Assembly (NCBI RefSeq): GCF_012849095.1
Contig: NZ_CP051680.1
Coordinates: 4,056,501-4,120,500, forward strand
Source of the DNA: Cohnella herbarum
Lineage (GTDB): Bacteria; Bacillota; Bacilli; Paenibacillales; Paenibacillaceae
Length of the DNA stretch: 64,000 nucleotides
Reading direction: 5' to 3'
Shown: piece by piece, positions 1 through 9,057 of the stretch
How positions within the stretch are numbered: position 1 is the stretch's first letter
Layout: each line of letters begins with the position of its first letter
Position numbers and translations under genes: made by a program
Notes under the pieces: model-generated
Told to the model about the DNA's origin: nothing
Seen by the model: only the letters and a program-made list of their open reading frames with translations
Databases searched by the model: none

Positions 1-19
1 CCGTTTGTATCCCCGTAGC

Positions 20-508
20 TCATGATGGCAATTCTCCGTTTTCCAATACTTCTTGCGTAATCCGGTCGCGACGGGCGTTTACCCGGGCCTGTACTTCCGG
101 ATCGAAAGAACCGATCATCTGCGCTGCCAGCAATCCCGCGTTCGTAGCGCCCGCGGTCCCGATCGCTACCGTCGCTACCGGAATTCCGCCGGGCATCTGC
201 ACGATCGACAGCAACGAATCTAGCCCGTTCAGGGCCTTCGACTGAACAGGCACTCCGATGACGGGCAGAACGGTTTTGGCTGCGACCATGCCCGGAAGAT
301 GGGCGGCACCGCCGGCACCGGCTATAATAACCTTTAACCCGCGCGAAACGGCGGATTCGGCATATTCGAACATTAAATCCGGGGTCCGATGAGCGGAGAC
401 GACTTTTTTCTCGTATGGAATGTCAAGCTCCTCGAGCACCTCGCACGCTTTCTTCATCGTTTCCCAATCCGACGTGCTTCCCATGATGACGCCGACAAGT
501 GACGACAT
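20..508 (-). CDS. purE: N5-carboxyaminoimidazole ribonucleotide mutase PurE
   Basis: Catalyses the carboxylate shift from N5-CAIR to CAIR in de novo purine synthesis, in the cytoplasm. The 162-residue protein has the class I PurE length. It shows the N-terminal GSTSDWETM phosphate-binding motif, the SAHRTPD segment with the catalytic His, the [11 protein letters not shown] loop and the [10 protein letters not shown] stretch. The frame stays open far upstream, but the ATG at 508 is preceded by AAGGGTGG and gives the family N-terminus, so the longer version is rejected. It is probably the first gene of a purine operon continuing left of the window. Expression should be governed by the guanine riboswitch at 761-824. 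Confidence 0.97.
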   Translation of the reverse strand: MSSLVGVIMGSTSDWETMKKACEVLEELDIPYEKKVVSAHRTPDLMFEYAESAVSRGLKVIIAGAGGAAHLPGMVAAKTVLPVIGVPVQSKALNGLDSLLSIVQMPGGIPVATVAIGTAGATNAGLLAAQMIGSFDPEVQARVNARRDRITQEVLENGELPS

Positions 509-618
509 GATTCCACCCTTCCCCAGCTGCAATGTTTTCTTCCAGTCAAGATCAACGCGTTGCCATCTTCTCATTAATAATTCGTGCAACTTATGCTTGC
601 TAATCGTCCGATAAAACG

Positions 619-663
619 AAAAAAGACCGATGGGAATACCGTAAGTATTCCCCAATCGGCCTT
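619..663 (-). terminator. Riboswitch-controlled terminator in the purE leader
   Basis: On the minus strand a long stem (GGCCGATTGGGGAATAC against GTATTCCCATCGGTC) is followed by TTTTTT. It lies between the riboswitch aptamer and purE, the place expected of the expression platform that stops transcription when ligand is bound. Confidence 0.85.
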
Positions 664-760
664 TAAGCTCTCTACTACGAATAAGCAGAACGCAACGGCG
701 ACAAGAGAAAGCCCGAACCTGGACGGTCCGCGCTTCCATATGACTGTCGTTGACGATTGC

Positions 761-824
761 CGCGTAGTCCGGAAATTAGGGTTTCCGGGTAGAGACGTTC
801 GGGCCGATTCCCGACTTATACGCG
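761..824 (-). ncRNA. Purine riboswitch (guanine class) upstream of purE
   Basis: The minus strand shows the purine aptamer plan. P1 arms GCGTATAA and ACTACGC close the element. A P2 hairpin built on TCGGG/CCCGA carries the J2/3 sequence GTCTCTACC. P3 is a CGGAAA/TTTCCG hairpin. The J3/1 segment reads GACTACG, with C at the position that pairs with ligand, so guanine or hypoxanthine rather than adenine is expected. Apart from this element, its terminator and the promoter, nothing else was recognised between 509 and 1064. Confidence 0.93.
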
Positions 825-875
825 CATTGCGCCTTGCCCGTAACAGGCTAGCTAAATGCTCTTTTGACGTTTCTA

Positions 876-905
876 AGTGTACCGCAGAGAAGGGTAAACT
901 GTCAA
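876..905 (-). promoter_or_regulatory. Promoter of the purE transcript
   Basis: Minus-strand TTGACA (900-905) and TACACT (876-881) are separated by 18 bp. The start site would lie about 45 bases before the riboswitch aptamer. Confidence 0.75.
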
Positions 906-1064
906 TCAAAGACGAACGCTTACATAACATCGAAATATTAATGTTCGGATTTGGACATACTTACGCGTATATTCGACCCATTCCTCGCTTGCACATACGT
1001 TCATTTTCAAATATTGTCATTATTTTCAATATGTCTCCAGACCCTTAAATGGCCTATTTCTTAT

Positions 1065-1117
1065 TTAAAATTAAAACCCCGCCCCACCTCCGTCTAAGCG
1101 GAAGTGAAGCGGGGTTG
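1065..1117 (-). terminator. Terminator of the purine permease gene
   Basis: Minus-strand hairpin with AACCCCGC and GCGGGGTT outer arms, followed by TTTTAATTTT, directly after the permease stop codon. Confidence 0.85.
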
Positions 1118-1153
1118 ATTTATGCCATGAACCGCTAGGTTCATAAACGCGTA

Positions 1154-2503
1154 TTATTCTCCGCCAACCCACACGTAACGTGCGATTACGATGACGAATA
1201 CGACCCACATGAGCCAGTGAATCTTGTGTTTCTTCTCGCCCGTAAGACTAGCTACGAAAGCAAGCAACACGTAAGAAACGATTCCGAAGGAAATTCCGTT
1301 AGCGATATTATAAGTGAATGCCATGATCGTGATCGTTAAGAATGCGGGAATTCCGATAACCAGGTCGGTAAAGTCGATTTCTTTAACCGATTGAACCATC
1401 AGTACGCCGACGATAATCAGCGCGGCGCTAGTCGCTGGTGCCGGAATAAGCAACGCGATCGGAAGAAGGAACAGGGAAAGCAAGAACAACACGCCGGTCG
1501 TTACGGAAGTCAATCCCGTGCGTCCGCCCGCGGCTACGCCCGCGGAACTTTCCACGTAGGCGGTTACCGTACTCGTTCCGAGCATCGCGCCGCCGCTGAC
1601 CGCTACCGCGTCAACGAACATCGCTTTACCGACTTTTTTCGTGCCTTCTTCTTTATTTTTGAAAAATCCGGCGCGGTTGGCCGTACCGACCAATGTTCCG
1701 AACGTATCGAATAGCTCAACGAAAGTAAAGGTTGCAATTGCCGTCAAGAGCCCCGTAGTGAAGAGGTCGGCAAAATCCATCGCCCAGAAGTTCAATTCGC
1801 CGAAATCCGGAGCCCAGTCCGCGCCTTTCAGCGAGCTGAAGCTTACGAGATCAACTCCCGGAAGCGCACCAATTAAGGTGATTAAGACCATACCGAGCAA
1901 GATTGCGCCTTTAACGCGCAGTACCATGAAAATCCCGATAATCCCGAGTCCAACGATGGTCAGCCATACGCTTGGATTCGCCAAGTGCCCCATCGAAAGC
2001 AGCGTACCGCCGTCTTCGAACACTAAGATCGTCACGAGACCGCTTGTTTTCATACCGACGATCGCGATGAACAAGCCGATACCGACCGTGATCGCATGTT
2101 TCAAACCATCCGGTATCGCTACGATAAGCAGCTGACGAATTTGAGTCACCGTTAGGATGAAGAAGATAATACCTGAAATAAATACGGCCGCAAGTCCCAT
2201 CTCGGGCGTAATCGGATGCCCCGTCGCTTTAGAAGTAACGATAGTCGTTGCGAAGAATGCGTTAAGTCCCATCCCTGGAGCCAAAGCTACCGGGAAGTTA
2301 ACGAACAAACCCATTGCAATCGTAAAAATACCTGCCGCTAACGCGGTTGCGAGGAATACAGATGTGAAGCTCAAATCTGCTCCCGACAAAATTCCCGGGT
2401 TTACTACCAAAATGTAGGCCATCGTCATGAAGGTCGTGATTCCCGCCATGATCTCTGTGCGTACATTCGTCCCCAGTTCTTTTAGCTTAAAGAAACTTTC
2501 CAT
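1154..2503 (-). CDS. pbuG: NCS2/AzgA-family hypoxanthine/guanine permease (PbuG-like)
   Basis: Integral membrane protein of 449 residues that should import hypoxanthine and guanine by cation symport. The N-terminal FMTMAYILVVNP, APGMGLNAFF and later LFDTFGTLVGTANRAG motifs are typical of the AzgA branch of NCS2 transporters, and the hydrophobic segments fit about 12-14 membrane spans. The start at 2503 follows GGGAGAG at somewhat long spacing. A guanine riboswitch, terminator and strong promoter precede it, so uptake is shut off when purine base is plentiful. The sequence does not fix which oxo-purine is preferred. Confidence 0.93.
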   Translation of the reverse strand: MESFFKLKELGTNVRTEIMAGITTFMTMAYILVVNPGILSGADLSFTSVFLATALAAGIFTIAMGLFVNFPVALAPGMGLNAFFATTIVTSKATGHPITPEMGLAAVFISGIIFFILTVTQIRQLLIVAIPDGLKHAITVGIGLFIAIVGMKTSGLVTILVFEDGGTLLSMGHLANPSVWLTIVGLGIIGIFMVLRVKGAILLGMVLITLIGALPGVDLVSFSSLKGADWAPDFGELNFWAMDFADLFTTGLLTAIATFTFVELFDTFGTLVGTANRAGFFKNKEEGTKKVGKAMFVDAVAVSGGAMLGTSTVTAYVESSAGVAAGGRTGLTSVTTGVLFLLSLFLLPIALLIPAPATSAALIIVGVLMVQSVKEIDFTDLVIGIPAFLTITIMAFTYNIANGISFGIVSYVLLAFVASLTGEKKHKIHWLMWVVFVIVIARYVWVGGE

Positions 2504-2563
2504 GTCTCAATAAACTCTCCCTTCAAATTTGAATGAATGTGGAAAAACTAAGTATGAACATAC

Positions 2564-2594
2564 AAAAAACCCAGAAGAATAATCTCCTAGGTTC
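2564..2594 (-). terminator. Riboswitch-controlled terminator of the permease leader
   Basis: Minus-strand AACCTAGGAG/CTTCTGGGTT stem followed by TTTTTT, between the aptamer and the permease start. Confidence 0.82.
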
Positions 2595-2654
2595 CGCACA
2601 ACCGGGAAAATCCATACTATCGAGGCACGGATGCCCCTTCTAGCATGCTTTCCC

Positions 2655-2724
2655 TTTCCGTAGACAGATCATTTGCGGTGACCTCGTAGAGACTCCCGGG
2701 CCGATTCCCGGGATTATACGAAAA
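2655..2724 (-). ncRNA. Purine riboswitch (guanine class) upstream of the permease
   Basis: Minus strand: P1 arms TTTCGTA and TACGGAAA, a P2 hairpin of CCCGGG arms with the ATCGG loop, J2/3 GTCTCTACG, a P3 arm pair GGTCA/TGATC, and J3/1 GTCTACGG with the ligand-pairing C. Layout and key bases match the purE element about 1.9 kb away, so both genes should respond to the same base. Confidence 0.93.
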
Positions 2725-2750
2725 GCTATTCAGTTGTTTGTCCAATCCAT

Positions 2751-2779
2751 ATTCTAGGTCGTAAGACCTTGTCTGTCAA
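2751..2779 (-). promoter_or_regulatory. Promoter of the permease transcript
   Basis: Minus-strand TTGACA (2774-2779), 17-bp spacer, TAGAAT (2751-2756). Close to the housekeeping sigma consensus. Confidence 0.85.
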
Positions 2780-2919
2780 CGGTTATTTACGAATATTTTA
2801 GGGTTAAAAACGCATCAATCGTTCGGAATTGACAGACTTTTCTACGATGAGAGCGTTTCATTTACAATGAAAGCGAGAACAAAACCAAAATTACCTTCGA
2901 ACCTTTTCCTATCTTATCC

Positions 2920-2959
2920 AAAAAAAATCGCTCCGGACGCGATAATGTCCGAAGCGATA
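2920..2959 (-). terminator. Terminator after the SLH metallophosphoesterase gene
   Basis: Minus-strand hairpin ATCGCTTCGGAC/GTCCGGAGCGAT followed by seven T. Confidence 0.88.
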
Positions 2960-2965
2960 GTCCCT

Positions 2966-5900
2966 CTATTTGACTTCGCTCAGCCGAACGACTAGCTTGG
3001 CGCTTTCCGCTCGAGTACCGCGATCGTACGGTCGGAATTTTCCGCTTGCGTCGCCGTTCACGAGTCCGAGCGCTTTCGCTTTCGCCACGGCATTCTTTGC
3101 CCAATCCTTAGCGTCTCCCATATCGGAGAACGAACCTGAGCCTGCGCTCGAATCCGATGATTTGCTGCCCGTCCGAAGAAATTCGTAAGCCCTGACGATC
3201 ATTGCCGCCATCTCTTGCCGGGTAATTGGAGCATTCGGATTGAACTTGTTCGTCGACGAGCCGGTAATTAACCCCGCCTCTTTGGCCGCGGCGATCGCAT
3301 CCGCGTACCAAGCATCTCCCGCCACGTCGTTAAAGCCGGAAGCTGACGAAGCCTTTAACCCCAATTCGCGAACAAGCATCGCCGCGAATTCGGAGCGATT
3401 CACTTCGCGGTTAGGCGCGAATCGGGAATTATCGACGCCTTGTACGGTATGTCCCGCCGTCAATTGCATAATCTCGCTGTAGGCCCAGTGGGTCGAGGGT
3501 AAATCGACGTAGTTCATTTTATAGTCGAGCAACATGTACGTATGTCCCGCGACGAGCTGGACTTCCCTCTTTCCTGCCGAATTCGTGCCTTTAACGTATA
3601 TGGCAGATCCATCCGGCATCATTTCGTACAGACCCGTGAGTTTGTTCCCGGCACCCGAAGGCAGCGCGAACGTCATGCCGGACGCCGAAGCGCCTATGGC
3701 CTGCCGCTTACCCTCTTCGTTCACGGAAGAAACCGTGATTAGGAATGCCGTTCCGGACGCGCTTAGCGAAGCTTTTTCCTTCTGTTGCGCTTTACGCAAC
3801 AACTCGGCTGTCGCCGACACGTTCTCGACCTTTACTTCCAACGCCAACAATTCATTGGCCCCCAAACCTGCCGCCGCATTCCGCAACTGGGAAGGGCTGA
3901 ACGATACGATCATCGAAGATCCGAACGTGACCGTCAGTCCTCCTGACTTAAGCACGTCCGCCGCGTTCGTCGGCAATCGCAACTCTCCGCCCTCGCTTCC
4001 GAGTCCGACGACCAGTTTGCCTTCTTTCGCCGCCGTCTCCCATTCCGTTTTCGAAACCGTACGTACGTTTGGATTCGGTTCCTTCTCCGTTTCTCCGCCG
4101 GCTCCGGAAGGTCCGGCTCCCGAAGAAGGAGGCGTAACGGTGCTTGTATCCTTTTTCTCGATCGCGTAATTGTCGACGATGTCGCCGTTTTCCGTGCGGG
4201 CTTGAATCGTGATTTTGTCGTACGCAATCTGAATCGCCGAATAAACCGCTATATCATCGTCGTAAACGAAATCTAAATAATCGTATTTAATCCCGTCGTA
4301 GAACTTCCATCCCGCGGCTCCGCCGTCCAAATAAACCGTCCCGCGCTCGCCGTTCTTTAATGGCTTGCCTTGTTTCATCGGATAAGTATGCGCATAGACA
4401 TGATCGTGCCCGACAAGGACGAGATCCACTCCCAACCCTTCCAGGATAGGCGCGAAATACGTTTGAGTATATTCGACCAACGTCTCCCGGCCCGCTTCCG
4501 TGTGATACGCCGGTCTATGGAACATCGCTACCTTCCACTTCTTCTTGCTCTTGAGAATATCTTCGCGCAGCCACTCCGCCTGCTTGACCATGTTCTCTTC
4601 GCTTGCCTCGGAATTCAGCACGATAAAATGAACGTCACCGGAGTCGTACGAATACGCGTATTTCTTCTGAGTCTCCGGTCCGTTGTCGGGAAGTCCCGAC
4701 CCTTTGGTGAAAACGTCCTTGCCTTCGCTCTTAACGTCATGGTTTCCGATGGCCATAGCCGTAGGAATCGAAGCCCCGTAAATGGACGAAGCTTTCCAAA
4801 ACTGGTTCCATTCGTTCAAAGCTCCGCCGTTATCGACCAAATCGCCGCCGTGCATGACGAACTGCGTTTCCGGATAGTTCTTGAAGGCGTCGCCCATAAG
4901 CTTCTGATAAATCTCCAACCCGTTGTCTTCCTTAGTATGCGAATCGGTTACGAACACGAACGACACCGGCTTGTACGCCGTAGAATTCGCCGTCTTATAA
5001 GCGTTCCAATCGCTCCAATGGCCTTCGTAACCTACCCGGTAATGATACTTCGTGCCCGGAGTAAGTCCTGTTACTAGCGCCTTATGGAAACGAATCTCGC
5101 CTTTCGCTCCGTTCTCGGTCATGCTAAGCAATTGCAAATCCGAGTTCGCGTTCTTGCTGGTCGCTTTCCCTGCCGCGAGGGTCAAGTCTCCGTTCGGCAA
5201 CTCGCTATCCTTGACGTATTGAATTTGCGTTTGTTGAATGCGCGGCGCCGTCTGCCAAGCCACGCTCATCATCGTTGCCATATCCTCGTTCACGTAAGTT
5301 TGTACATGCTCAGGGTTGTCCGATCCGAACTGGGGAACGATCGTCCATTTCATCCGTTCGCTGATTCCGCCGTCTTTGACCGCCTGCACGGACCAAACGC
5401 CTATCGCGAGAGTAGCGAGCGAAGTACGGATTTCGCCTTTGCTATCGGTCATGCCCAGACCTTGTTTGAGATTGTTTTGCTGAACGTCCGCGACGGATAT
5501 CCAGCCTTTCTTAGTACCGTCGGGCAAATAAACGTTCACGTATCCGGACGTGCTTCCGATTGTCGCGAACAGTTGCTGTCCCTGCCTAACGGTCAGCAAC
5601 TCAGCAGAGGAAGCACTTGCGCTCGCGTAAACTTTCGAACTCGCCGCTATTACGGTCACGTAAGTCTGAGGCCCGTTGGCATCGGTAAATTCGATCTCCG
5701 CCCCTTCCACGGGTACGCCGGAATGACTCGTAACGGTTAGGAGGCTCTCGGTTAGCAGCGACGTTCCCATAATGTTTAATTTATAGGGAAAACCGATCCT
5801 ATAATGCTGCGGAGCCGCGAAGGATGCGGTTGAAATCCCACCTGCATAGCCGAATCCGCCTTCGACCATGCGAATTTGTTTATATGCTTCTCCACGTTCC

Positions 5901-7126
5901 ATTTTCGCGTTGCGGCTCACTTCGAAATCTATGTTCGCTAGAGGCGTCTCCGAGTCTCCGTTCAAACCGGAAGCACGGAATTCCGCATATCCTCCTACGT
6001 TGTCGATAGCGGTCTGCACGTCAACTAAGCCCGGGCGTCCAGAGACGTTCGTCACCTGCAAGATTGCAGGGTCGAATTTAAGCTTGGCATACACGCTCTC
6101 CGCTACGCTAACGTCCTTGGCCTGAAGCTGCAGACGATAAATCTCGTTGCTTATCGCTTCCTCCGGAGCCATCATGGCAAGCCGCGTACCTTGTTCGACG
6201 TTAAACGAATACTCGGCTGTCGCGGGATTGCCGGCCAGATCTCGCGCTTCCGCGATTACCTCATGGTAACCTCCTCCTATAGGAGTCGCCGGGGAATAGG
6301 CAATCACTTTGCTCCCGAGATCGTAAGTGATCGAACTAACGGATTGGCCATCCAACTTAAAAGAAATAGAATTCGGATCGATACCCGACCCGATATCGTC
6401 CGCCGACAAAATAATCTGGGACAACGGACCGTTTATCGTCTGATTCGGCGCCGGATAAGAAGGCGTCAAGACGGGGACGCTCGTGTCTTCGTCAATCGGA
6501 TCGTAGATGAGCCGAATGTCGTCCACCCATAGCGAACCTTTATTTTTCTTGCTCATATCAGATTGCTTCATTTGCAAGAAAAGCTCCAGTACGATCGGAG
6601 CGGGTCTGCCCTGTTCGATATCGACCTCGAGGTAACGCCATCCCGTCCAGTCGATTCCGACGTTTTCATCCGCGTAGTGGTTCATCGTGAACGAACTGTC
6701 CCTAGAATCGCGAAATTTCGTCGTCAGCAGGTGACCGTCGTTGTTGCCGTACACCCACATTCCGATTTTCTTCGGATAGCCTTGAATCGGCATCGTGTAA
6801 GGAACGGCGCCGATGGAAATCTGCGACGGATTGTCTTCGATTCCGATCATATCGTAATCGAGCCGTGCCGAGTGGGCACCGTTGCGAACGTATTTCGGAT
6901 TCGATTCCAGCGTTAAGCTGCCGTCGAACACCCGTTTTTTCTCCAGTCTAACCTTGCTTAATCCGTCTGTTTCGAAATCCTCCAGCATGACGACTCCGCT
7001 TGGAGTGCCCGAATCCGCAAAAGCGGTTGGCGTCGCGGAAATTGCGGGTGGAATAAACGGGATGAATACCGCCAATGCCAGCATTCCAAACACCATTTTC
7101 CTTATAAAAGGATGATAAAAACTCAC
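2966..7126 (-). CDS. SLH-anchored multidomain metallophosphoesterase
   Basis: Secreted 1386-residue phosphoesterase tethered to the cell wall. In order: signal peptide (about 1-37); a jelly-roll/carbohydrate-binding-like region (about 45-205); Ig-like and cohesin-like segments (about 215-430); an SH3-like segment (about 490-550); a purple-acid-phosphatase-type fibronectin domain (about 610-715); and a calcineurin-like phosphoesterase domain with TDSH near 724, GGDLVDNGG near 758, GNHD near 794, FHRPAYH near 869 and GHDHVYAH near 908. These supply the usual two-metal ligands. Three SLH repeats (about 1206-1386) end the protein. The start is a GTG preceded by AAGGATC, with a stronger AGAGGAG a little farther upstream. 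Substrate is unknown; phosphate scavenging from an extracellular phosphoester is the simplest role. Confidence 0.9.
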   Translation of the reverse strand: MSFYHPFIRKMVFGMLALAVFIPFIPPAISATPTAFADSGTPSGVVMLEDFETDGLSKVRLEKKRVFDGSLTLESNPKYVRNGAHSARLDYDMIGIEDNPSQISIGAVPYTMPIQGYPKKIGMWVYGNNDGHLLTTKFRDSRDSSFTMNHYADENVGIDWTGWRYLEVDIEQGRPAPIVLELFLQMKQSDMSKKNKGSLWVDDIRLIYDPIDEDTSVPVLTPSYPAPNQTINGPLSQIILSADDIGSGIDPNSISFKLDGQSVSSITYDLGSKVIAYSPATPIGGGYHEVIAEARDLAGNPATAEYSFNVEQGTRLAMMAPEEAISNEIYRLQLQAKDVSVAESVYAKLKFDPAILQVTNVSGRPGLVDVQTAIDNVGGYAEFRASGLNGDSETPLANIDFEVSRNAKMERGEAYKQIRMVEGGFGYAGGISTASFAAPQHYRIGFPYKLNIMGTSLLTESLLTVTSHSGVPVEGAEIEFTDANGPQTYVTVIAASSKVYASASASSAELLTVRQGQQLFATIGSTSGYVNVYLPDGTKKGWISVADVQQNNLKQGLGMTDSKGEIRTSLATLAIGVWSVQAVKDGGISERMKWTIVPQFGSDNPEHVQTYVNEDMATMMSVAWQTAPRIQQTQIQYVKDSELPNGDLTLAAGKATSKNANSDLQLLSMTENGAKGEIRFHKALVTGLTPGTKYHYRVGYEGHWSDWNAYKTANSTAYKPVSFVFVTDSHTKEDNGLEIYQKLMGDAFKNYPETQFVMHGGDLVDNGGALNEWNQFWKASSIYGASIPTAMAIGNHDVKSEGKDVFTKGSGLPDNGPETQKKYAYSYDSGDVHFIVLNSEASEENMVKQAEWLREDILKSKKKWKVAMFHRPAYHTEAGRETLVEYTQTYFAPILEGLGVDLVLVGHDHVYAHTYPMKQGKPLKNGERGTVYLDGGAAGWKFYDGIKYDYLDFVYDDDIAVYSAIQIAYDKITIQARTENGDIVDNYAIEKKDTSTVTPPSSGAGPSGAGGETEKEPNPNVRTVSKTEWETAAKEGKLVVGLGSEGGELRLPTNAADVLKSGGLTVTFGSSMIVSFSPSQLRNAAAGLGANELLALEVKVENVSATAELLRKAQQKEKASLSASGTAFLITVSSVNEEGKRQAIGASASGMTFALPSGAGNKLTGLYEMMPDGSAIYVKGTNSAGKREVQLVAGHTYMLLDYKMNYVDLPSTHWAYSEIMQLTAGHTVQGVDNSRFAPNREVNRSEFAAMLVRELGLKASSASGFNDVAGDAWYADAIAAAKEAGLITGSSTNKFNPNAPITRQEMAAMIVRAYEFLRTGSKSSDSSAGSGSFSDMGDAKDWAKNAVAKAKALGLVNGDASGKFRPYDRGTRAESAKLVVRLSEVK

Positions 7127-7201
7127 GATCCTTCACTCTCCTCTGACTTTCTTGTTGACTTCTATGGATTTTAGGCCACTATTTACCATGCTAGCCCGCT
7201 A

Positions 7202-7230
7202 ATGTAACCGTAAGATAAGCCCTATGTTAA
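7202..7230 (-). promoter_or_regulatory. Possible PhoP-type direct repeats upstream of the phosphoesterase
   Basis: On the minus strand TTAACA, TTATCT and TTACAT occur in line, with starts 12 and 11 bp apart. This resembles the spaced TT(A/C/T)A(A/C/T)A repeats bound by PhoP. Two of three copies are imperfect, so this is a suggestion. Confidence 0.35.
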
Positions 7231-7274
7231 CTACAAAAATACTTCTGACAGTCCGGTTTAATTGTTAATCATGC

Positions 7275-7315
7275 AAAAAGAAGCCTTGCGAGAGTAAAAT
7301 CTCGCCAGGCTTCTT
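7275..7315 (-). terminator. guaA terminator
   Basis: Minus-strand AGAAGCCTGGCGAGA/TCTCGCAAGGCTTCT stem followed by TTTTT. Confidence 0.9.
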
Positions 7316-7336
7316 AAGGTTAATGCGACGGTTCTA

Positions 7337-8878
7337 TTATTCCCACTCGATCGTAGCCGGGGGTTTGGAAGTAATATCGTATACGATGCGGTTAACGTTC
7401 TGTACTTCGTTGACGATGCGGTTAGAAATCTTCTCCAAGACGTCGAACGGAATTCTTGCCCAGTCGGCGGTCATTCCGTCGATAGACGTCACGGCGCGAA
7501 TGCCTACGGCGTACGAATACGTGCGGCCATCGCCCATGACGCCGACGCTCTTCATGCCCGGCAACGCCGTGAAGTATTGCCAGATTTCGCGGTCGAGACC
7601 CGCTTTGGCGATCTCGTCGCGAAGGATCGCATCGGACTCGCGAACGATCTCGAGCTTCTCCGCCGTCACTTCGCCAAGCACGCGGATCGCCAGACCCGGA
7701 CCAGGGAACGGTTGGCGCATGACGATCGCTTCCGGCAAGCCGCATTCCGCGCCGACTTTGCGCACCTCGTCCTTGAACAGCGTCTTCAACGGTTCGATTA
7801 ATTTGAATTTCATGTCTTCCGGCAAGCCGCCGACGTTATGGTGAGACTTGATCGTCTGCGCCGTAGCGGTGCCGCTTTCAACGATATCGGTATACAGCGT
7901 GCCTTGCGCGAGGAACGTGAAATCGTCGAATTTCGCGGACTCTTCCTCGAACACCCGAATGAAGTCGGTGCCAATGATTTTGCGTTTTTTCTCCGGATCG
8001 TCGACGCCTTTCAGATTCCCAAGGAACCGTTCGCTCGCGTCGATCTTGACGACGTTCATGCCGAACTTGCCGACGAACGTCTCCATGACGCTTTCCGCTT
8101 CGCCTTTACGAAGAAGTCCGTGGTCGATAAACATACAAGTCAGCTGATCCCCGATCGCCTTATGGATCAGAATCGCGACGACGGAGGAATCCACGCCGCC
8201 CGACAATGCGCAAAGCACCTTCTTGTCCCCGACTTCCTTACGGATGTCCGCGATCATGTCGTCGATGAACGAGCCCATCGTCCAGTCGCCTTTGCATTCG
8301 CATACGCCGAACAGGAAGTTGCGAATCAGCTCGTTGCCGTGCACGGAGTGACGAACTTCGGGATGGAATTGAACGGCGAAGAAGTTACGATCCGGATCGC
8401 TCATGGCCGCTACCGGAGCATGCTCCGTGCTTGCGTCGACGCGGAATCCCGCCGGCAATTCCGTAACGTGGTCTCCATGGCTCATCCAAACCGTTTGACG
8501 GCTGTCTAGTCCTTGAACTAGGGGAGAGCCAGCAACGAAATCCACATCCGATTTGCCGTATTCGCGTTTGTGGGCCGCTTCGACCTTGCCGCCCAGCTGG
8601 TGAGTGATCAATTGCATGCCGTAACAAATGCCTAGAATCGGAATTCCGAGCTCATAGATGGCCGGATCGACTTTCGGCGCTCCGTCCGCATACACGCTTG
8701 CCGGTCCTCCGGAAAATACGATCCCTTTAGGCGCGAGCTCGCGAAGCTTGTCCGCCGTCGTGTTGAACGGAAGAAGTTCGCTGTACACGCCCAAGTCGCG
8801 AATGCGGCGGGCGATCAATTGGTTGTATTGGCCGCCGAAATCCATTACGACGATCATTTCGTGCTGATGAGTAGTCAC
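7337..8878 (-). CDS. guaA: GMP synthase (glutamine-hydrolysing)
   Basis: Converts XMP, ATP and glutamine to GMP. The 513-residue length equals the Bacillus enzyme. The N-terminal class I amidotransferase shows GICYGMQ with the nucleophilic Cys and the HPEV His/Glu pair. The ATP pyrophosphatase domain shows LSGGVDSSV. The C-terminal dimerisation domain ends TIEWE. The GTG at 8878 is chosen because TTAGGAGG lies upstream and the product then starts at the family N-terminus; the reading frame extends farther without support. It is monocistronic between its own promoter and terminator. No riboswitch was seen in its leader, in contrast to purE and the permease. Confidence 0.97.
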   Translation of the reverse strand: MTTHQHEMIVVMDFGGQYNQLIARRIRDLGVYSELLPFNTTADKLRELAPKGIVFSGGPASVYADGAPKVDPAIYELGIPILGICYGMQLITHQLGGKVEAAHKREYGKSDVDFVAGSPLVQGLDSRQTVWMSHGDHVTELPAGFRVDASTEHAPVAAMSDPDRNFFAVQFHPEVRHSVHGNELIRNFLFGVCECKGDWTMGSFIDDMIADIRKEVGDKKVLCALSGGVDSSVVAILIHKAIGDQLTCMFIDHGLLRKGEAESVMETFVGKFGMNVVKIDASERFLGNLKGVDDPEKKRKIIGTDFIRVFEEESAKFDDFTFLAQGTLYTDIVESGTATAQTIKSHHNVGGLPEDMKFKLIEPLKTLFKDEVRKVGAECGLPEAIVMRQPFPGPGLAIRVLGEVTAEKLEIVRESDAILRDEIAKAGLDREIWQYFTALPGMKSVGVMGDGRTYSYAVGIRAVTSIDGMTADWARIPFDVLEKISNRIVNEVQNVNRIVYDITSKPPATIEWE

Positions 8879-8964
8879 TAGTAAACCGAGCCTCCTAAGC
8901 GTAAACCTTAAATCGCCATTACTGACGGTCCTATCCGTTCCGCGGGGTAAAATCAATTGAAGTT

Positions 8965-8994
8965 ATTATAGCTTTGCGGCTTCGACAGCGTCAA
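8965..8994 (-). promoter_or_regulatory. guaA promoter
   Basis: Minus-strand TTGACG (8989-8994), 18-bp spacer, perfect TATAAT (8965-8970). Confidence 0.8.
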
Positions 8995-9057
8995 GGCGAG
9001 AGGCTCGGCCAGGATTGATTCCCGAGTCCAGTAATCATGAAAATATCCCTACATGCG

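Noticed and set aside
584..1048. 154-residue frame across the purE leader
   Set aside because: It runs through the terminator, riboswitch and promoter on the opposite strand, with no protein-like features.
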